A DNA stretch of 46,546 bases, from the NCBI GenBank assembly GCA_002416505.1, contig DIAM01000014.1, forward strand, positions 1 to 46,546. The letters are read 5' to 3'. A program made the position numbers and the translations under genes. Below, piece after piece: positions 22,071 through 30,948 of this stretch (position 1 is its first letter; the number at the start of each line of letters is the position of its first letter). The notes under the pieces were generated by a model. That model had not been told where the DNA came from. It did no database searches and was given only the letters and a program-made list of their open reading frames with translations. Origin of the DNA: Gammaproteobacteria bacterium UBA5078 (lineage in GTDB: Bacteria; Pseudomonadota; Gammaproteobacteria; Pseudomonadales; Pseudohongiellaceae).

Positions 22071-23363
22071 CTACTCGAAGCGCAGGGCCTCGGCGGGCTG
22101 CACCTTGGCGGCGCGATAGGCGGGATAGAGCGTGGCGAGCACGCTGAGCAAGAAGACGCCGGCACTCACCCCCACGATGTCGCTAATGCGAATCTGTGAG
22201 GGCAGGAAGTCCACCGGGTAGACCTCGGCGCTGAGCAGTTGCACGTCGAGGGTGCGCTCCACCAAGGCCGCGAAATCCCCGACGGTGAGGGAGAAGAGCA
22301 CCCCAAGGCTTACGCCGATGGCGGTGCCGATCAGCCCCACGATACAGCCCTGGGTCATGAAGATGCGGCCGATGGTCTTCGGGCTCGCGCCTATGGTGCG
22401 CAAGATGGCGATGTCGCCGCGCTTATCGCGCACGATCATGATCAGGCTCACCACGAGGTTGAACGCGGCCACGCCGACCAGCAGCCACAGCAGGAAGCCC
22501 ACGATGCTGCGGGAGAACTGAATATTCTCGTAGATGTTGCCGAACAGGCGCATCCAGGTCTCTACCGCGAAGCCCGGCGGCAGCGTGCTGGTGATCAACT
22601 GGGCCTCGCCGCGAATGGCCAGCAGGTCCTCCACCTTGAAGCGGATGCCGGTATAGGTGTCGCGATAGCGATACAGGGCCTGGGCATCTTGCAGCGAGAT
22701 CATGGCCATGGCGCTGTCGAGCTCCAGGGTGCCCACCTTATAGATACCGGCCACGGTGAATTGGCGCTGGGTAGGCAGGGCCACCAACGGGTTCACCGAG
22801 ACATTCAGGGAATAGAGGCTGACCTTGTCCCCTAGCCCGACGCCGAGGTTCTCGGCCAGCGTCGCGCCCAGCAGGATCTTGAAGCGGCCCTCACTCAGAC
22901 CCGCTAGACCACCACTGATCATGAAGCGGTCGATGATCGATATCTGCGCCTCCTGCTCCGGGTCGACCCCATTGACGACGACGCCCTTGGCATAGCCGGG
23001 CACGGCGAGCACGCCGGTCTCCTCGATCAGCGGCGCGGTGGCCAATACGCTGGGATTCTCATCCAATACGTCCTGCACCGTCGACCATTGCTCCAGGGTC
23101 ACCCTGTCCAAGGCCTTGACCGTGCCGTGGGGCAGAATGCCGAGAATATTCTCGCGCACCTCGCGATCGAAGCCATTCATGACGGAGAGCACGGTGATCA
23201 AGATGGAGATGCCGAGCGCGAGGCCGCTGATGCTGAGCAGCGACATGAAGGACACCAGCTGACTGCGCCGCCCAACACTGACATAGCGCAGCGCGATGAA
23301 CAGGGCGAAGGAGTTCTCGGCGAAAGACGGGAGCTTGCCTATGCGGGTCGGTTCAGTCGGCAT
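22071..23363 (-). CDS. lolE: Lipoprotein-releasing system permease LolE (LolC/E family)
   Basis: It is the membrane subunit of the LolCDE transporter that extracts outer-membrane lipoproteins from the inner membrane for LolA. It shows the family plan: an N-terminal ALRYVSVGRRSQLVSFMSLLSISGLALGISILITVLSVMNGF segment with the first helix, a large periplasmic domain (about 60-270) and three C-terminal helices (FLLWLLVGVAAFNLVVSLIMIV, GCIVGLIGTAIGVSLGVLFS, GVSAGVFLLSVLATLYPAYRAAKVQPAEALRFE end). ATG 23363 overlaps lolD by 11 bases; the frame is open to 23396. Which of the two permeases is LolC and which is LolE follows gene order only. Confidence 0.92.
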   Translation of the reverse strand: MPTEPTRIGKLPSFAENSFALFIALRYVSVGRRSQLVSFMSLLSISGLALGISILITVLSVMNGFDREVRENILGILPHGTVKALDRVTLEQWSTVQDVLDENPSVLATAPLIEETGVLAVPGYAKGVVVNGVDPEQEAQISIIDRFMISGGLAGLSEGRFKILLGATLAENLGVGLGDKVSLYSLNVSVNPLVALPTQRQFTVAGIYKVGTLELDSAMAMISLQDAQALYRYRDTYTGIRFKVEDLLAIRGEAQLITSTLPPGFAVETWMRLFGNIYENIQFSRSIVGFLLWLLVGVAAFNLVVSLIMIVRDKRGDIAILRTIGASPKTIGRIFMTQGCIVGLIGTAIGVSLGVLFSLTVGDFAALVERTLDVQLLSAEVYPVDFLPSQIRISDIVGVSAGVFLLSVLATLYPAYRAAKVQPAEALRFE

Positions 23364-24150
23364 GAGGGGGCTCGCCTTGTTCGACAGCGGCGCCACCCTT
23401 CTTGGTCGGCCCCGCGACTAGCTCTAACTTGCCATTGCGCAGCTGCAGCACGCGGTCCAGCGTGCTGGCGAATTCCTCATCATGGGTGACCACGATGAAG
23501 CTGGTGTCCAGCTGCTCGTTCAGTTCCGACATCAAGGCGTGAATCTCATGGGCGGTGTGCCTGTCGAGGTTGCCGGTGGGCTCGTCGAGCAGCACGCAGC
23601 GAGGCTCGGTCACCAAGGCGCGAGCGATGGCCACGCGCTGGCGCTCGCCGCCAGAGAGCTCCGAGGGTTTGTGCTGCATGCGATGGCCAAGGCCGACGCG
23701 CTCGAGCATGGCCGCGCCACGCTTGGTGGCGCTGGGCACATCGGTTCCGGCGATGAGCAGCGGCATGCAGACATTCTCCAGCGCCGTGAACTCGCCCAGC
23801 AGATGATGGAACTGGTAGACGAAGCCGAGGTTGCGATTGCGCATCTGGCCGCGCTGCGTCTCGTCGAGGCTGGCCAGGTTCATGCCCGCGATCATCACCG
23901 TGCCCTCGCTAGGCAAGTCTAGGCCGCCGAGCAGGTTCAACAAGGTGGTCTTGCCCGAGCCCGAGGCCCCGACAATCGCGATGCGTTCCCCCGCATAGAC
24001 ACGCAGATTGAGCCCGTCGAGCACCTGCACCTCGGCCGGTCCCTCCGCATACACCTTGCTCAGATTGATGCACTCCAGCATGAGCTCGGGCTCCTGCATG
24101 AACTCGGAGACAATCTGCATGGTCGGGGAATCTAGGTGGGAATCACTCAT
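23353..24150 (-). CDS. lolD: Lipoprotein-releasing system ATP-binding protein LolD
   Basis: It is the ATPase subunit of LolCDE on the cytoplasmic face. Walker A IVGASGSGKTTLL (about 59-71), Q-loop GFVYQFHHLL, signature LSGGERQRVAIARAL, Walker B CVLLDEPTGNLD and switch His VTHDEEF are all present. LolD-type features are SGSGKTTLL...GGLD and FVYQFHHLLxEFTALENV. From ATG 24150 it has 265 residues, about 30 more than usual, including an N-terminal extension before MLECINLSKVY; internal ATGs at about residues 11 and 18 could be used instead. Only two bases separate it from the lolC stop. Confidence 0.96.
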   Translation of the reverse strand: MSDSHLDSPTMQIVSEFMQEPELMLECINLSKVYAEGPAEVQVLDGLNLRVYAGERIAIVGASGSGKTTLLNLLGGLDLPSEGTVMIAGMNLASLDETQRGQMRNRNLGFVYQFHHLLGEFTALENVCMPLLIAGTDVPSATKRGAAMLERVGLGHRMQHKPSELSGGERQRVAIARALVTEPRCVLLDEPTGNLDRHTAHEIHALMSELNEQLDTSFIVVTHDEEFASTLDRVLQLRNGKLELVAGPTKKGGAAVEQGEPPHAD

Positions 24151-24152
24151 CT

Positions 24153-25397
24153 TTACTCATACCTCAAGACTTCGGCGGGCTGAATGCGGGTGGCGCGGTA
24201 CGCCGGGTATAGCGTGGCGAGAAAGCTCACCAGCAGCGCACAGATGCAGATTATCACGACATCGCTGCTGCGCAGCTCGGCGCGCAAATAGGAGATCATA
24301 TAGACATCGGCGGGCGAGAAGACCGTGTTGAGCGCGGCCTCGATCCAGCCCATCACGGTGCTTAGATTATTGGAGACCAGCACGCCCAGCACCGCCCCCA
24401 ACAGCGTGCCTAACACGCCGACGGTAGTGCCCTGGGTGACGAAGATGCTCATGATGGTGCCGCGGCTAGCCCCCATCGTGCGTAGGATGGCGATATCGGC
24501 GCTCTTGTCCGCCACCACCATGACCAGTGTCGACACGATGTTGACCGCGCCAATCACCACGATCATCAGCAGCATGAAGCCGGTGAGGGTCTTCTCGAGG
24601 CGGAGCGCGCCGAACAGGCTGGCCTGGGTCTCGCTCCAACTCGTGCTGCTCAGCTCAGGATCGCCGACCGAGCGCACCGCGGCCGCGGCGATCGGCCCGG
24701 CATTGAACACGTCGTCGACGCGCAGGCGCAGGCGCACGTCCTGTGCGGCATTGCCCTCGCCGAGCAGGTGCTGCGCCGACTCTAGGCTAATCATGGCGGT
24801 ATTATTATTGCCATAGAAGCCGAAATCCGCGGCCCCGATGACGCGAAAGCGCATGGCGTTGTCTAGCTCACGATTGATGAGGCTGTTCAGCGACATCAGC
24901 GTGAGCTCGTCGTCCAGATATATCCCGAGCCGGTTCGCCAGGCTAATCCCTAGGATGATGCCGTTGTCGCGCTGCCCTAGGGTATCGAGCAATTGCCGGA
25001 AGCCGGGGCTCTCTACCTGCAAGACCTCGCTCTCGAAGGCCGGAGACACGCCGCGCAGCTGCACGAACTCGCCCCCGCCGTCGTAACGTAGCCACGCCTC
25101 GCCCTCGACATAGGGCGCGGCGCCAATCACGCCGGGGCTGCTGCCCAGCGTGTTGCGCACTACGGTCCAGTCGTTAAGCCCGGCGCTGGATTGCACGCTG
25201 GCATGGGGAACGGCCTTGAGAGTCTCGTCGCGCATAGTGCTGGTCGAGCCATTGATCACCGAAAGCACCACGATCAAGGCTAAGACCCCGACGGTGATGC
25301 CGAGGGTCGAGACGATGGAGACGAAGGAGATGATGTGGCTCTTCTTACGAGTGCGGGTATAGCGCAGGCCGATGAAGAGGGAGACGGGTTTAAACAT
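24153..25397 (-). CDS. lolC: Lipoprotein-releasing system permease LolC
   Basis: It is the first membrane subunit of LolCDE. The N-terminus MFKPVSLFIGLRYTRTRKKSHIISF... with one helix (ITVGVLALIVVLSVINGS), a periplasmic domain (about 55-265) and three C-terminal helices (LTGFMLLMIVVIGAVNIVSTLVMVVA, GTTVGVLGTLLGAVLGVLVSNN, VVIICICALLVSFLATLYPAYRATRIQPAEVLRYE) give the FtsX-like permease plan. 414 residues is standard. Its ATG overlaps the end of the upstream serine recombinase gene by eight bases, so translation of lolC may depend on that gene. Confidence 0.94.
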   Translation of the reverse strand: MFKPVSLFIGLRYTRTRKKSHIISFVSIVSTLGITVGVLALIVVLSVINGSTSTMRDETLKAVPHASVQSSAGLNDWTVVRNTLGSSPGVIGAAPYVEGEAWLRYDGGGEFVQLRGVSPAFESEVLQVESPGFRQLLDTLGQRDNGIILGISLANRLGIYLDDELTLMSLNSLINRELDNAMRFRVIGAADFGFYGNNNTAMISLESAQHLLGEGNAAQDVRLRLRVDDVFNAGPIAAAAVRSVGDPELSSTSWSETQASLFGALRLEKTLTGFMLLMIVVIGAVNIVSTLVMVVADKSADIAILRTMGASRGTIMSIFVTQGTTVGVLGTLLGAVLGVLVSNNLSTVMGWIEAALNTVFSPADVYMISYLRAELRSSDVVIICICALLVSFLATLYPAYRATRIQPAEVLRYE

Positions 25398-26073
25398 TGC
25401 GTTGCAAGATCCTTTGCACGGTTTTGAAACTGACTGGCGCCACTGGCGTGCTCACCTCTTCGGCGATGGTGCGCAGCGATTTACCTTGTTCGCGCAGCTG
25501 CATGATTCTCTTCAACACCTTTTGCTCCAATGGATTCTCTATTAATCGGCCGTTGCTGTGAATCATAAAGCCAAATGGACGGCTGCCGCCTAAGTAGCGG
25601 CCCTTACTGCGCTCGTTCTTCTTGACGTTCTTGATGCGCTCTACCGAACGGCGCCGTTCCAGGCCTGCGAAAAGCCTGGCAGATTCGATGATGTTAAGAG
25701 TAAAGCCGCTATCGGTTACATCCCCTCCCAACTGCGCCACGTGCAAGGCGATGCCCTGCGCCTTGAACCGCTCGATGATGGCGCTGGCATCATAGCAGGA
25801 GCTAAACACCCGCTCCAAGGCATACACCAGAAGTGTATCCCCCGCCTGCATGCGCCCGAGCAAGGCCGAGGCCTCGGCGCGATCGGCGAAATCCACGTTC
25901 CACGGCGCCGAGTGGTCGACGACAAAGTCTGCTAGAGACCAGTTGTGCGCCTTGCAATATTGCCGCAGGGCTTGCTGCTCCTGCTCTAGCTGGATATCGA
26001 GAGTCTGTTTGCTAGTTCCGTGTGCGCCGCTCAATTCGAATTCTGAAGTGCGCAGATAGAGAAAAATAGCCAT
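25390..26073 (-). CDS. Serine recombinase (resolvase/invertase family)
   Basis: A 227-residue small serine recombinase. The N-terminal catalytic domain has FLYLRTSE (the Ser in the YxRxS motif is kept), then ADRAEASALLGRMQAGDTLLVYALERVFSS, matching the conserved R-rich GDxLVVxxLDRLxRS segment. The helix E-like region SARLFAGLERRRSVERIKNVKKNERSKGRYLGG is followed by the C-terminal helix-turn-helix GKSLRTIAEEV...VSFKTVQRILQ for DNA binding. It is not flanked by transposon ends that I can see. It overlaps lolC and shares its strand, so it heads the lolCDE operon. The active-site residues look intact; the target site is unknown. ATG 26073 has AAGG upstream. Confidence 0.88.
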   Translation of the reverse strand: MAIFLYLRTSEFELSGAHGTSKQTLDIQLEQEQQALRQYCKAHNWSLADFVVDHSAPWNVDFADRAEASALLGRMQAGDTLLVYALERVFSSCYDASAIIERFKAQGIALHVAQLGGDVTDSGFTLNIIESARLFAGLERRRSVERIKNVKKNERSKGRYLGGSRPFGFMIHSNGRLIENPLEQKVLKRIMQLREQGKSLRTIAEEVSTPVAPVSFKTVQRILQRNV

Positions 26074-26983
26074 GCCTTGTGCCTCTGTTCGAGCAATGCC
26101 ACGCGGTGAGGAAAGTCTACTCTTGTAGGCTTTCCAAGAGCAAGAGACTTCATCTTGTTGCTAGGCATTAATTTGTGTCGCCACAAGGGCGCTTTTTGGT
26201 TTCCCGACAGAGCATAATCGGCTTGTCAAAATAATCCGCTGAACTGGCTCACAAAATTCGCCAGGTGTTTGAATTAAAAAGTATTTGCTGCTATATTTCA
26301 CGGGCCTTACAGAACGTCGAGACTAGGCTTACTAGTCCAGCACTGTGACGCTAAGATTTTCTGACCAACCGCACATGCCCTACAGACACTCTTGGGGCGG
26401 TTGGAATCCGGTGATCGCTGTTCTAGATCAGCAAGAGAACAGTCCGAATCCAGACAGAAATCGCTTGCCAGCTAAGACGTCACCATATCGTCTAGAGAGA
26501 AGCAGGCACAAAGCGTGGAATGCGCAGTAGTGCGCAACACGGGAACGATTTTTAGCAAGACAAAGCAATGAAAATGACACCAAGCAGTGGTGTTGAAAAC
26601 ATACGGAGCGTTGGCCTAACCCGCCAGCGCGAAAGAAAGTAAATACAGCCAGATAAATTCGGGTCGTATCAAATTCAAAAGTCACAGCCTAGCGATATTC
26701 GCCAGAAGCCCTGACTAAGAGCAGGTTTACGTAAATCGACTTTTCTGCAGCCCGGGCAATACCCGCGCTGCCAGTACAACGCAGCGATACTGCGTGATGA
26801 TATAAGTCACAGATTTTGGTTATCGGATTTTCAGTTCCCGGGTCCCTTGGTAAAGCGATGTTGTTTGTATGCCACCATGGTTCTTTCGAAAAGAAGGCTA
26901 ATCCGCTTTCAGTAATTCACTGCCCGCAGGTTTGATATACCCCGGGTTTACGATTCTGGCTCAACAGAAAAGTGAACCTTACA
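26074..26983. other. Long intergenic region with promoters and the rne leader
   Basis: 910 bases without a convincing gene; short frames here (for example 26345-26530) lack homology and ribosome-binding sites. It should hold the minus-strand promoter of the recombinase-lol operon and the plus-strand promoter and leader of rne. A hairpin ggaaag..ctac/gtag..ctttcc at 26110-26135 lies in the leader of the minus operon. In E. coli rne has a long 5' leader that folds into stems sensed by RNase E for autoregulation, so the 250 bases before 26984 (GC-rich stems such as CAGCCCGGG near 26749 and CCCGGG near 26835 and 26941) may do the same here; this is inference. Confidence 0.5.
26110..26135 (-). promoter_or_regulatory. 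Hairpin in the leader of the recombinase-lolCDE operon
   Basis: GGAAAG-t-CTAC (26110-26120) pairs with GTAG-g-CTTTCC (26125-26135) around a short tctt loop. It lies about 37 bases upstream of the recombinase start. It may affect translation or be an attenuator, but no T-run follows. Confidence 0.35.
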
Positions 26984-29878
26984 ATGAAGAGAATGTTAAT
27001 CAATGCAACTCAAGAAGAAGAGTTGCGTGTTGCCCTTGTCGATGGTCAACGTCTATATGACCTCGATATCGAGAACCGCTCCAGAGTCCAGAAAAAAGCC
27101 AGCATCTATAAAGGGCGCATCACTCGCGTCGAGCCAAGCCTAGAGGCTGCCTTCGTCGATTTCGGCGCCGAGCGTCACGGCTTCCTCCCCCTCAAAGAGA
27201 TCTCCCCTCAATACTTCACTAAGCGCGGCGGCGGTGACGGCGGTCGCGTCAACATTAAAGAAGTAGTGGCCGAAGGCACAGAAGTAATCGTCCAAGTTGA
27301 GAAAGAAGAACGCGGTAATAAGGGCGCTGCCCTCACTACTTTCGTCAGCCTCGCTGGTCGCTATTTGGTCTTGATGCCGAATAACCCGCGCGCCGGTGGC
27401 ATCTCACGCCGCATCGAAGGCGACGAGAGATCCGAGATTCGCGAAGCCCTTAGTGGCCTGAACATCCCTGACGGCATGGGCATGATCGTGCGCACCGCAG
27501 GCGTTGGCAAGCAGCAGCAAGAATTACAATGGGACTTGGATTATCTGCTCGCCCTGTGGCAGTCCATTACCGATGCATCGACGCAGAAGAGTGCCCCCTT
27601 CCTGATCTACCAGGAAAGCAACGTCATCATCCGCACGATTCGTGACTACCTGCGCCAGGACATCGGCGAAGTATTATTCGACACGCAAGAGTCCTATGAC
27701 GAAGCATTGAACTTCGTGCGTCAGGTTATGCCGCATTACGAAGCGCGCATTAAGCTCTACCAAGAGCCCCTACCCCTGTTCAATCGCTACCAGATCGAAG
27801 GCCAGATCGAAACGGCCTTCCAACGCGAAGTGAAACTGCCCTCAGGAGGCTCTATCGTAATCGACCCGACCGAAGCATTGGTGTCTATCGACATCAACTC
27901 TTCACGCGCAACCCGCGGCTCGGATATCGAAGAGACAGCTCTGAATACTAACCTCGAGGCTGCCGACGAGATCGCTCGCCAATTGCGCCTTCGCGATATG
28001 GGCGGCCTGATCGTGATCGATTTCATCGACATGAGCGCGGCACGTAATCAGAAAGAAGTAGAAAACCGCATGCGCGATGCGCTAGAGGCAGACCGCGCCC
28101 GCGTACAAGTGGGCCGCATTTCTCGTTTCGGTCTTCTCGAGATGTCACGTCAACGCCTGCGTCCTTCTCTAGAGGAGACCAGCACTATCGTCTGCCCACG
28201 CTGCAGTGGCCAGGGCGCCATACGAGATGTGAAATCGCAGGCACTTTCTATCCTACGTGTATTGCAGGAAGAGGCTAACAAGCGCAAGAGCACAGAGATT
28301 CGCGCATTGGTGCCTATCGCCGTCGCCTCTTACCTACTCAACGAGAAGCGCGCCGCTGTTAGCGCTATCGAGGTCCAGAGCAATACTAAACTGGTGATCG
28401 TGGCCAATGCCGCTCTCGAGACACCACACTACGAAATCCAAGGCGTCTCGCAGACCGATGGCGAGCACACCACCGCTAGCTACGAGATCGAGATTCACCC
28501 AGAGGCTCCAGAGACGAGTCACCACCGTCATGCGAAGCAGGTGCCAGTTGCCCCACAACAGGCAGCCGTACAAGCTCCGACTCTATCTCAGCCCCCCGCG
28601 CCTGTGGTAGTGGTGGAAAAACCTAAGAGCCTGTTCGACACCTTGTTCGGCTGGTTACTCAGCTCCGAAGAAGAGGAAGAGACAACTAACAAGAAGCCAC
28701 AGCCTAAGCCAAGCGATCGCAACACTCGTGGCCGCGACAGCAACCGTGGTCGCGACTCACGTCGTGGCGGCAAGACTGCCAACCCACGCAATCGTGACAA
28801 CAACGAAAACCGTGGCGAGAAACAAGCAGACGCGAGCGGCGACAGCAGCACGGCAACAACTCCACGCGAACCAGGCCAAGGCCGTAAGCGTGGTGGTCGC
28901 GGTCGCAACACCAATGCCGACGGCAGCGCCCGACGCGATGAGAAACGTGAGCCGCGTGAACCGCGCGAGCCACGCGAGCCACGCAAGGCTGAAGAGCCCC
29001 GTGGCGAAGACGGTGCCGAGAGCAGCACAGATGAGACCCGCGGTGGGCAGCGCAGGAGTGGCAATCGCCGCCCACGCAACACCAGCCAGCGTCGTCGCGG
29101 CCCACGCCCTGAAGAGCAGGCGGCAGGCGAGAATGCAGAGGACGGCAGCACAGAGCAGGAGCCTAAGAATATTCAGGCCGCAGCAGTGCCCGAAACCGCT
29201 AACGTTAACAATGCAGTTGAGGCCGCACCACAAGAGCAATCTGCACCCGAGGAAGCGAACGGCAACGTAGCCGCTCCCGAGGATGTGAATGGCAATGTGG
29301 CCGCACCTGGAGAAGAGAGTGCCGATGGCGCCTCTAAGCCAGCGCGTCGTCGTCGCCCTTCCGAGCGTCGTCGTGGTCGTAACCGCAATGCCGCGGCAGG
29401 TGAGAATGCCGAGACTGCTACCGAAAGCGCAGCCGAAAGCACGCAAGAGAGCGACGGTGATAAAGAGGAGAAGGCCGAAAAGCCCGCTCGTCAATCGCGC
29501 TCTAGGGCAGCCTCTGAGAAAAACGCGGAGAGAGCCACGCAGAGCGCAGACGAAGCACAGGCAGCGGTTGTAGCCGAGGCTTCCGAGCCAGTGGTCGCCG
29601 CGAATGTCGAAGAGCCTGCGGCCGTCGAGCCCAAGCCTGAGACCGTAGCCGCTAGCCCTGCCCCCGTTGTCGAGAAGACCGAAGCTGTGCAAGAGCAAGC
29701 GCCAGTCGAAGCCACGCCAGTAGAGCAAGACAGCCCGCTTGTCGCACAAGAGACGCCAGAGGCGACGCAGCCTTCGGCCACGCAGGAGATTCCTCCTCTG
29801 GCTGGCCGCGCCCCTAACGATCCACGCGAGATCAAGCGCCGCGCCCAGATCGAAGCGGCCGCTAAGAACGCAGACTAA
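26984..29878 (+). CDS. rne: Ribonuclease E
   Basis: An essential endoribonuclease for mRNA decay, rRNA and tRNA processing and the scaffold of the degradosome, attached to the inner membrane. The start ATG 26984 gives MKRMLINATQEEELRVALV, identical at the front to E. coli Rne; the frame opens 4 codons earlier with GTG. The catalytic half (1-520) shows the S1 domain (KASIYKGRITRVEPSLEAAFVDFG), VIVDPTEALVSIDINSSRATRG with catalytic Asps, GGLIVIDFIDM, and the zinc-link CPRCSG. An amphipathic membrane-binding helix (SLFDTLFGWLLSS) is near residue 550. The remaining 400 residues are low-complexity, Arg-rich then Ala/Glu-rich, which fits the poorly conserved scaffold. 964 residues. A strong terminator follows. 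Confidence 0.97.
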   Translation: MKRMLINATQEEELRVALVDGQRLYDLDIENRSRVQKKASIYKGRITRVEPSLEAAFVDFGAERHGFLPLKEISPQYFTKRGGGDGGRVNIKEVVAEGTEVIVQVEKEERGNKGAALTTFVSLAGRYLVLMPNNPRAGGISRRIEGDERSEIREALSGLNIPDGMGMIVRTAGVGKQQQELQWDLDYLLALWQSITDASTQKSAPFLIYQESNVIIRTIRDYLRQDIGEVLFDTQESYDEALNFVRQVMPHYEARIKLYQEPLPLFNRYQIEGQIETAFQREVKLPSGGSIVIDPTEALVSIDINSSRATRGSDIEETALNTNLEAADEIARQLRLRDMGGLIVIDFIDMSAARNQKEVENRMRDALEADRARVQVGRISRFGLLEMSRQRLRPSLEETSTIVCPRCSGQGAIRDVKSQALSILRVLQEEANKRKSTEIRALVPIAVASYLLNEKRAAVSAIEVQSNTKLVIVANAALETPHYEIQGVSQTDGEHTTASYEIEIHPEAPETSHHRHAKQVPVAPQQAAVQAPTLSQPPAPVVVVEKPKSLFDTLFGWLLSSEEEEETTNKKPQPKPSDRNTRGRDSNRGRDSRRGGKTANPRNRDNNENRGEKQADASGDSSTATTPREPGQGRKRGGRGRNTNADGSARRDEKREPREPREPREPRKAEEPRGEDGAESSTDETRGGQRRSGNRRPRNTSQRRRGPRPEEQAAGENAEDGSTEQEPKNIQAAAVPETANVNNAVEAAPQEQSAPEEANGNVAAPEDVNGNVAAPGEESADGASKPARRRRPSERRRGRNRNAAAGENAETATESAAESTQESDGDKEEKAEKPARQSRSRAASEKNAERATQSADEAQAAVVAEASEPVVAANVEEPAAVEPKPETVAASPAPVVEKTEAVQEQAPVEATPVEQDSPLVAQETPEATQPSATQEIPPLAGRAPNDPREIKRRAQIEAAAKNAD

Positions 29879-29894
29879 GCAAAGCTAGTAGAAA

Positions 29895-29934
29895 CAAAAA
29901 CGCCCCGTGACTGCGCAGTCACGGGGCGTTTTTG
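29895..29934. terminator. Bidirectional Rho-independent terminator between rne and etfA
   Basis: A perfect inverted repeat with 20-base arms (29895-29914 and 29915-29934): CAAAAACGCCCCGTGACTGC and its exact complement. It provides an A-run before and a T-run after a GC-rich stem on either strand, so it can end rne (plus) and etfBA (minus). Confidence 0.92.
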
Positions 29935-29939
29935 TTAGC

Positions 29940-29962
29940 GCTAGGCGTGGGACACGCCTAGC
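29940..29962 (-). terminator. Second hairpin downstream of etfA
   Basis: GCTAGGCGTG (29940-29949), loop GGA, CACGCCTAGC (29953-29962). It lies between the etfA stop and the 29895-29934 terminator and probably adds to termination or protects the mRNA 3' end. Confidence 0.5.
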
Positions 29963-29973
29963 CTATTCCCGTC

Positions 29974-30903
29974 CTATAATTTCTCTGCCAACTCCGGCAA
30001 TACATTGAACAGATCGGCAACTAGTCCGTAGTCCGCCACCTGGAAGATCGGGGCCTCCTCGTCCTTGTTGATCGCCACGATGACCTTGCTGTCCTTCATG
30101 CCCGCGAGATGCTGGATAGCGCCCGAGATACCGACGGCGATATACAGATCGGGCGCGACAATCTTGCCCGTCTGGCCAACCTGCATGTCGTTGGGGACGA
30201 AGCCCGCGTCGACCGCTGCGCGTGATGCCCCGATCGCGGCGCCTAGCTTGTCGGCGACCTTCTCGAGCAACACGAAATTCTCACCGTTCTGCATGCCACG
30301 ACCGCCGGAGATCACGATGGAGGCTGCCGTCAGTTCGGGACGCTCGGAAACAGACAACTGCTCCGTGACGAAACTCGAAAGAGACTGGCTCTTGGCGATG
30401 TCCACGTTCTCTACTGGCGCACTATTGCCAGTCGCAGCACTCTCTTCGAAGGCGGTGCTGCGTACCGTGATCACCTTAATGGAGTCACTCGATTGCACAG
30501 TTGCCAAGGCATTGCCTGCATAGATCGGGCGCACGAAAGTATCGGCGCTCTTCACGGCGACGATGTCGGAAATCTGTGCAACATCTAATAAGCCCGCAAC
30601 GCGTGGCATGAGATTCTTACCCGTGGTCGTGGCAGCAGCCAGCACATGGCTATAGGCGGCGGCGACCTCTGCCACCAGCGGCGCTACCGCCTCTGGCAGC
30701 TGATGATCATAGGCTGCGTTATCCGCAAGCAAAACCTTACTCACACCTGCGATGGCGGCTGCCGCGGCTGCGACTGCGGCACACCCCGCGCCGGCGATGA
30801 GGATCGTCACATCGGCCTCTATCGCTAGGGCGGCGGTGACAGTGCTCAGCGTCGCTGGCTTCAATGCTGCATTATCGTGCTCTGCAATGACTAAAACGCT
30901 CAT
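29974..30903 (-). CDS. etfA: Electron transfer flavoprotein alpha subunit
   Basis: With EtfB it forms the soluble FAD heterodimer that carries electrons from acyl-CoA and other dehydrogenases to ETF-ubiquinone oxidoreductase. 309 residues is standard. The C-terminal FAD domain shows VISGGRGMQNGENF (about 196-209), GASRAAVDAGFVPNDMQVGQTGKIVAPDLYIAVGISGAIQHLAGM and the closing AIFQVADYGLVADLFNVLPEL, all typical. ATG 30903 has AGAAGGG upstream. It follows etfB by 45 bases, the common etfBA order; the ETF-QO gene is not in the window. Confidence 0.97.
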   Translation of the reverse strand: MSVLVIAEHDNAALKPATLSTVTAALAIEADVTILIAGAGCAAVAAAAAAIAGVSKVLLADNAAYDHQLPEAVAPLVAEVAAAYSHVLAAATTTGKNLMPRVAGLLDVAQISDIVAVKSADTFVRPIYAGNALATVQSSDSIKVITVRSTAFEESAATGNSAPVENVDIAKSQSLSSFVTEQLSVSERPELTAASIVISGGRGMQNGENFVLLEKVADKLGAAIGASRAAVDAGFVPNDMQVGQTGKIVAPDLYIAVGISGAIQHLAGMKDSKVIVAINKDEEAPIFQVADYGLVADLFNVLPELAEKL

Positions 30904-30948
30904 GAATTACCCTTCTATATATAGCAAATGAATACCGGAGCGGTGGGT

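Noticed and set aside
25390..26073. Treating the serine recombinase as the integrase of the tRNA-Cys islet
   Set aside because: It is 16 kb away and of the serine family; tRNA-targeting integrases are usually tyrosine recombinases.
26345..26530. Possible small protein gene in the rne upstream region
   Set aside because: No ribosome-binding site, unremarkable composition, and its frame lies in a likely leader or spacer.
28757..29749. 330-residue open frame antisense to the rne C-terminal region
   Set aside because: It is an artefact of the Arg/Glu/Ala-rich repeats in rne; its translation is a low-complexity Leu/Cys/Gly-rich string, with no ribosome-binding site or homology.
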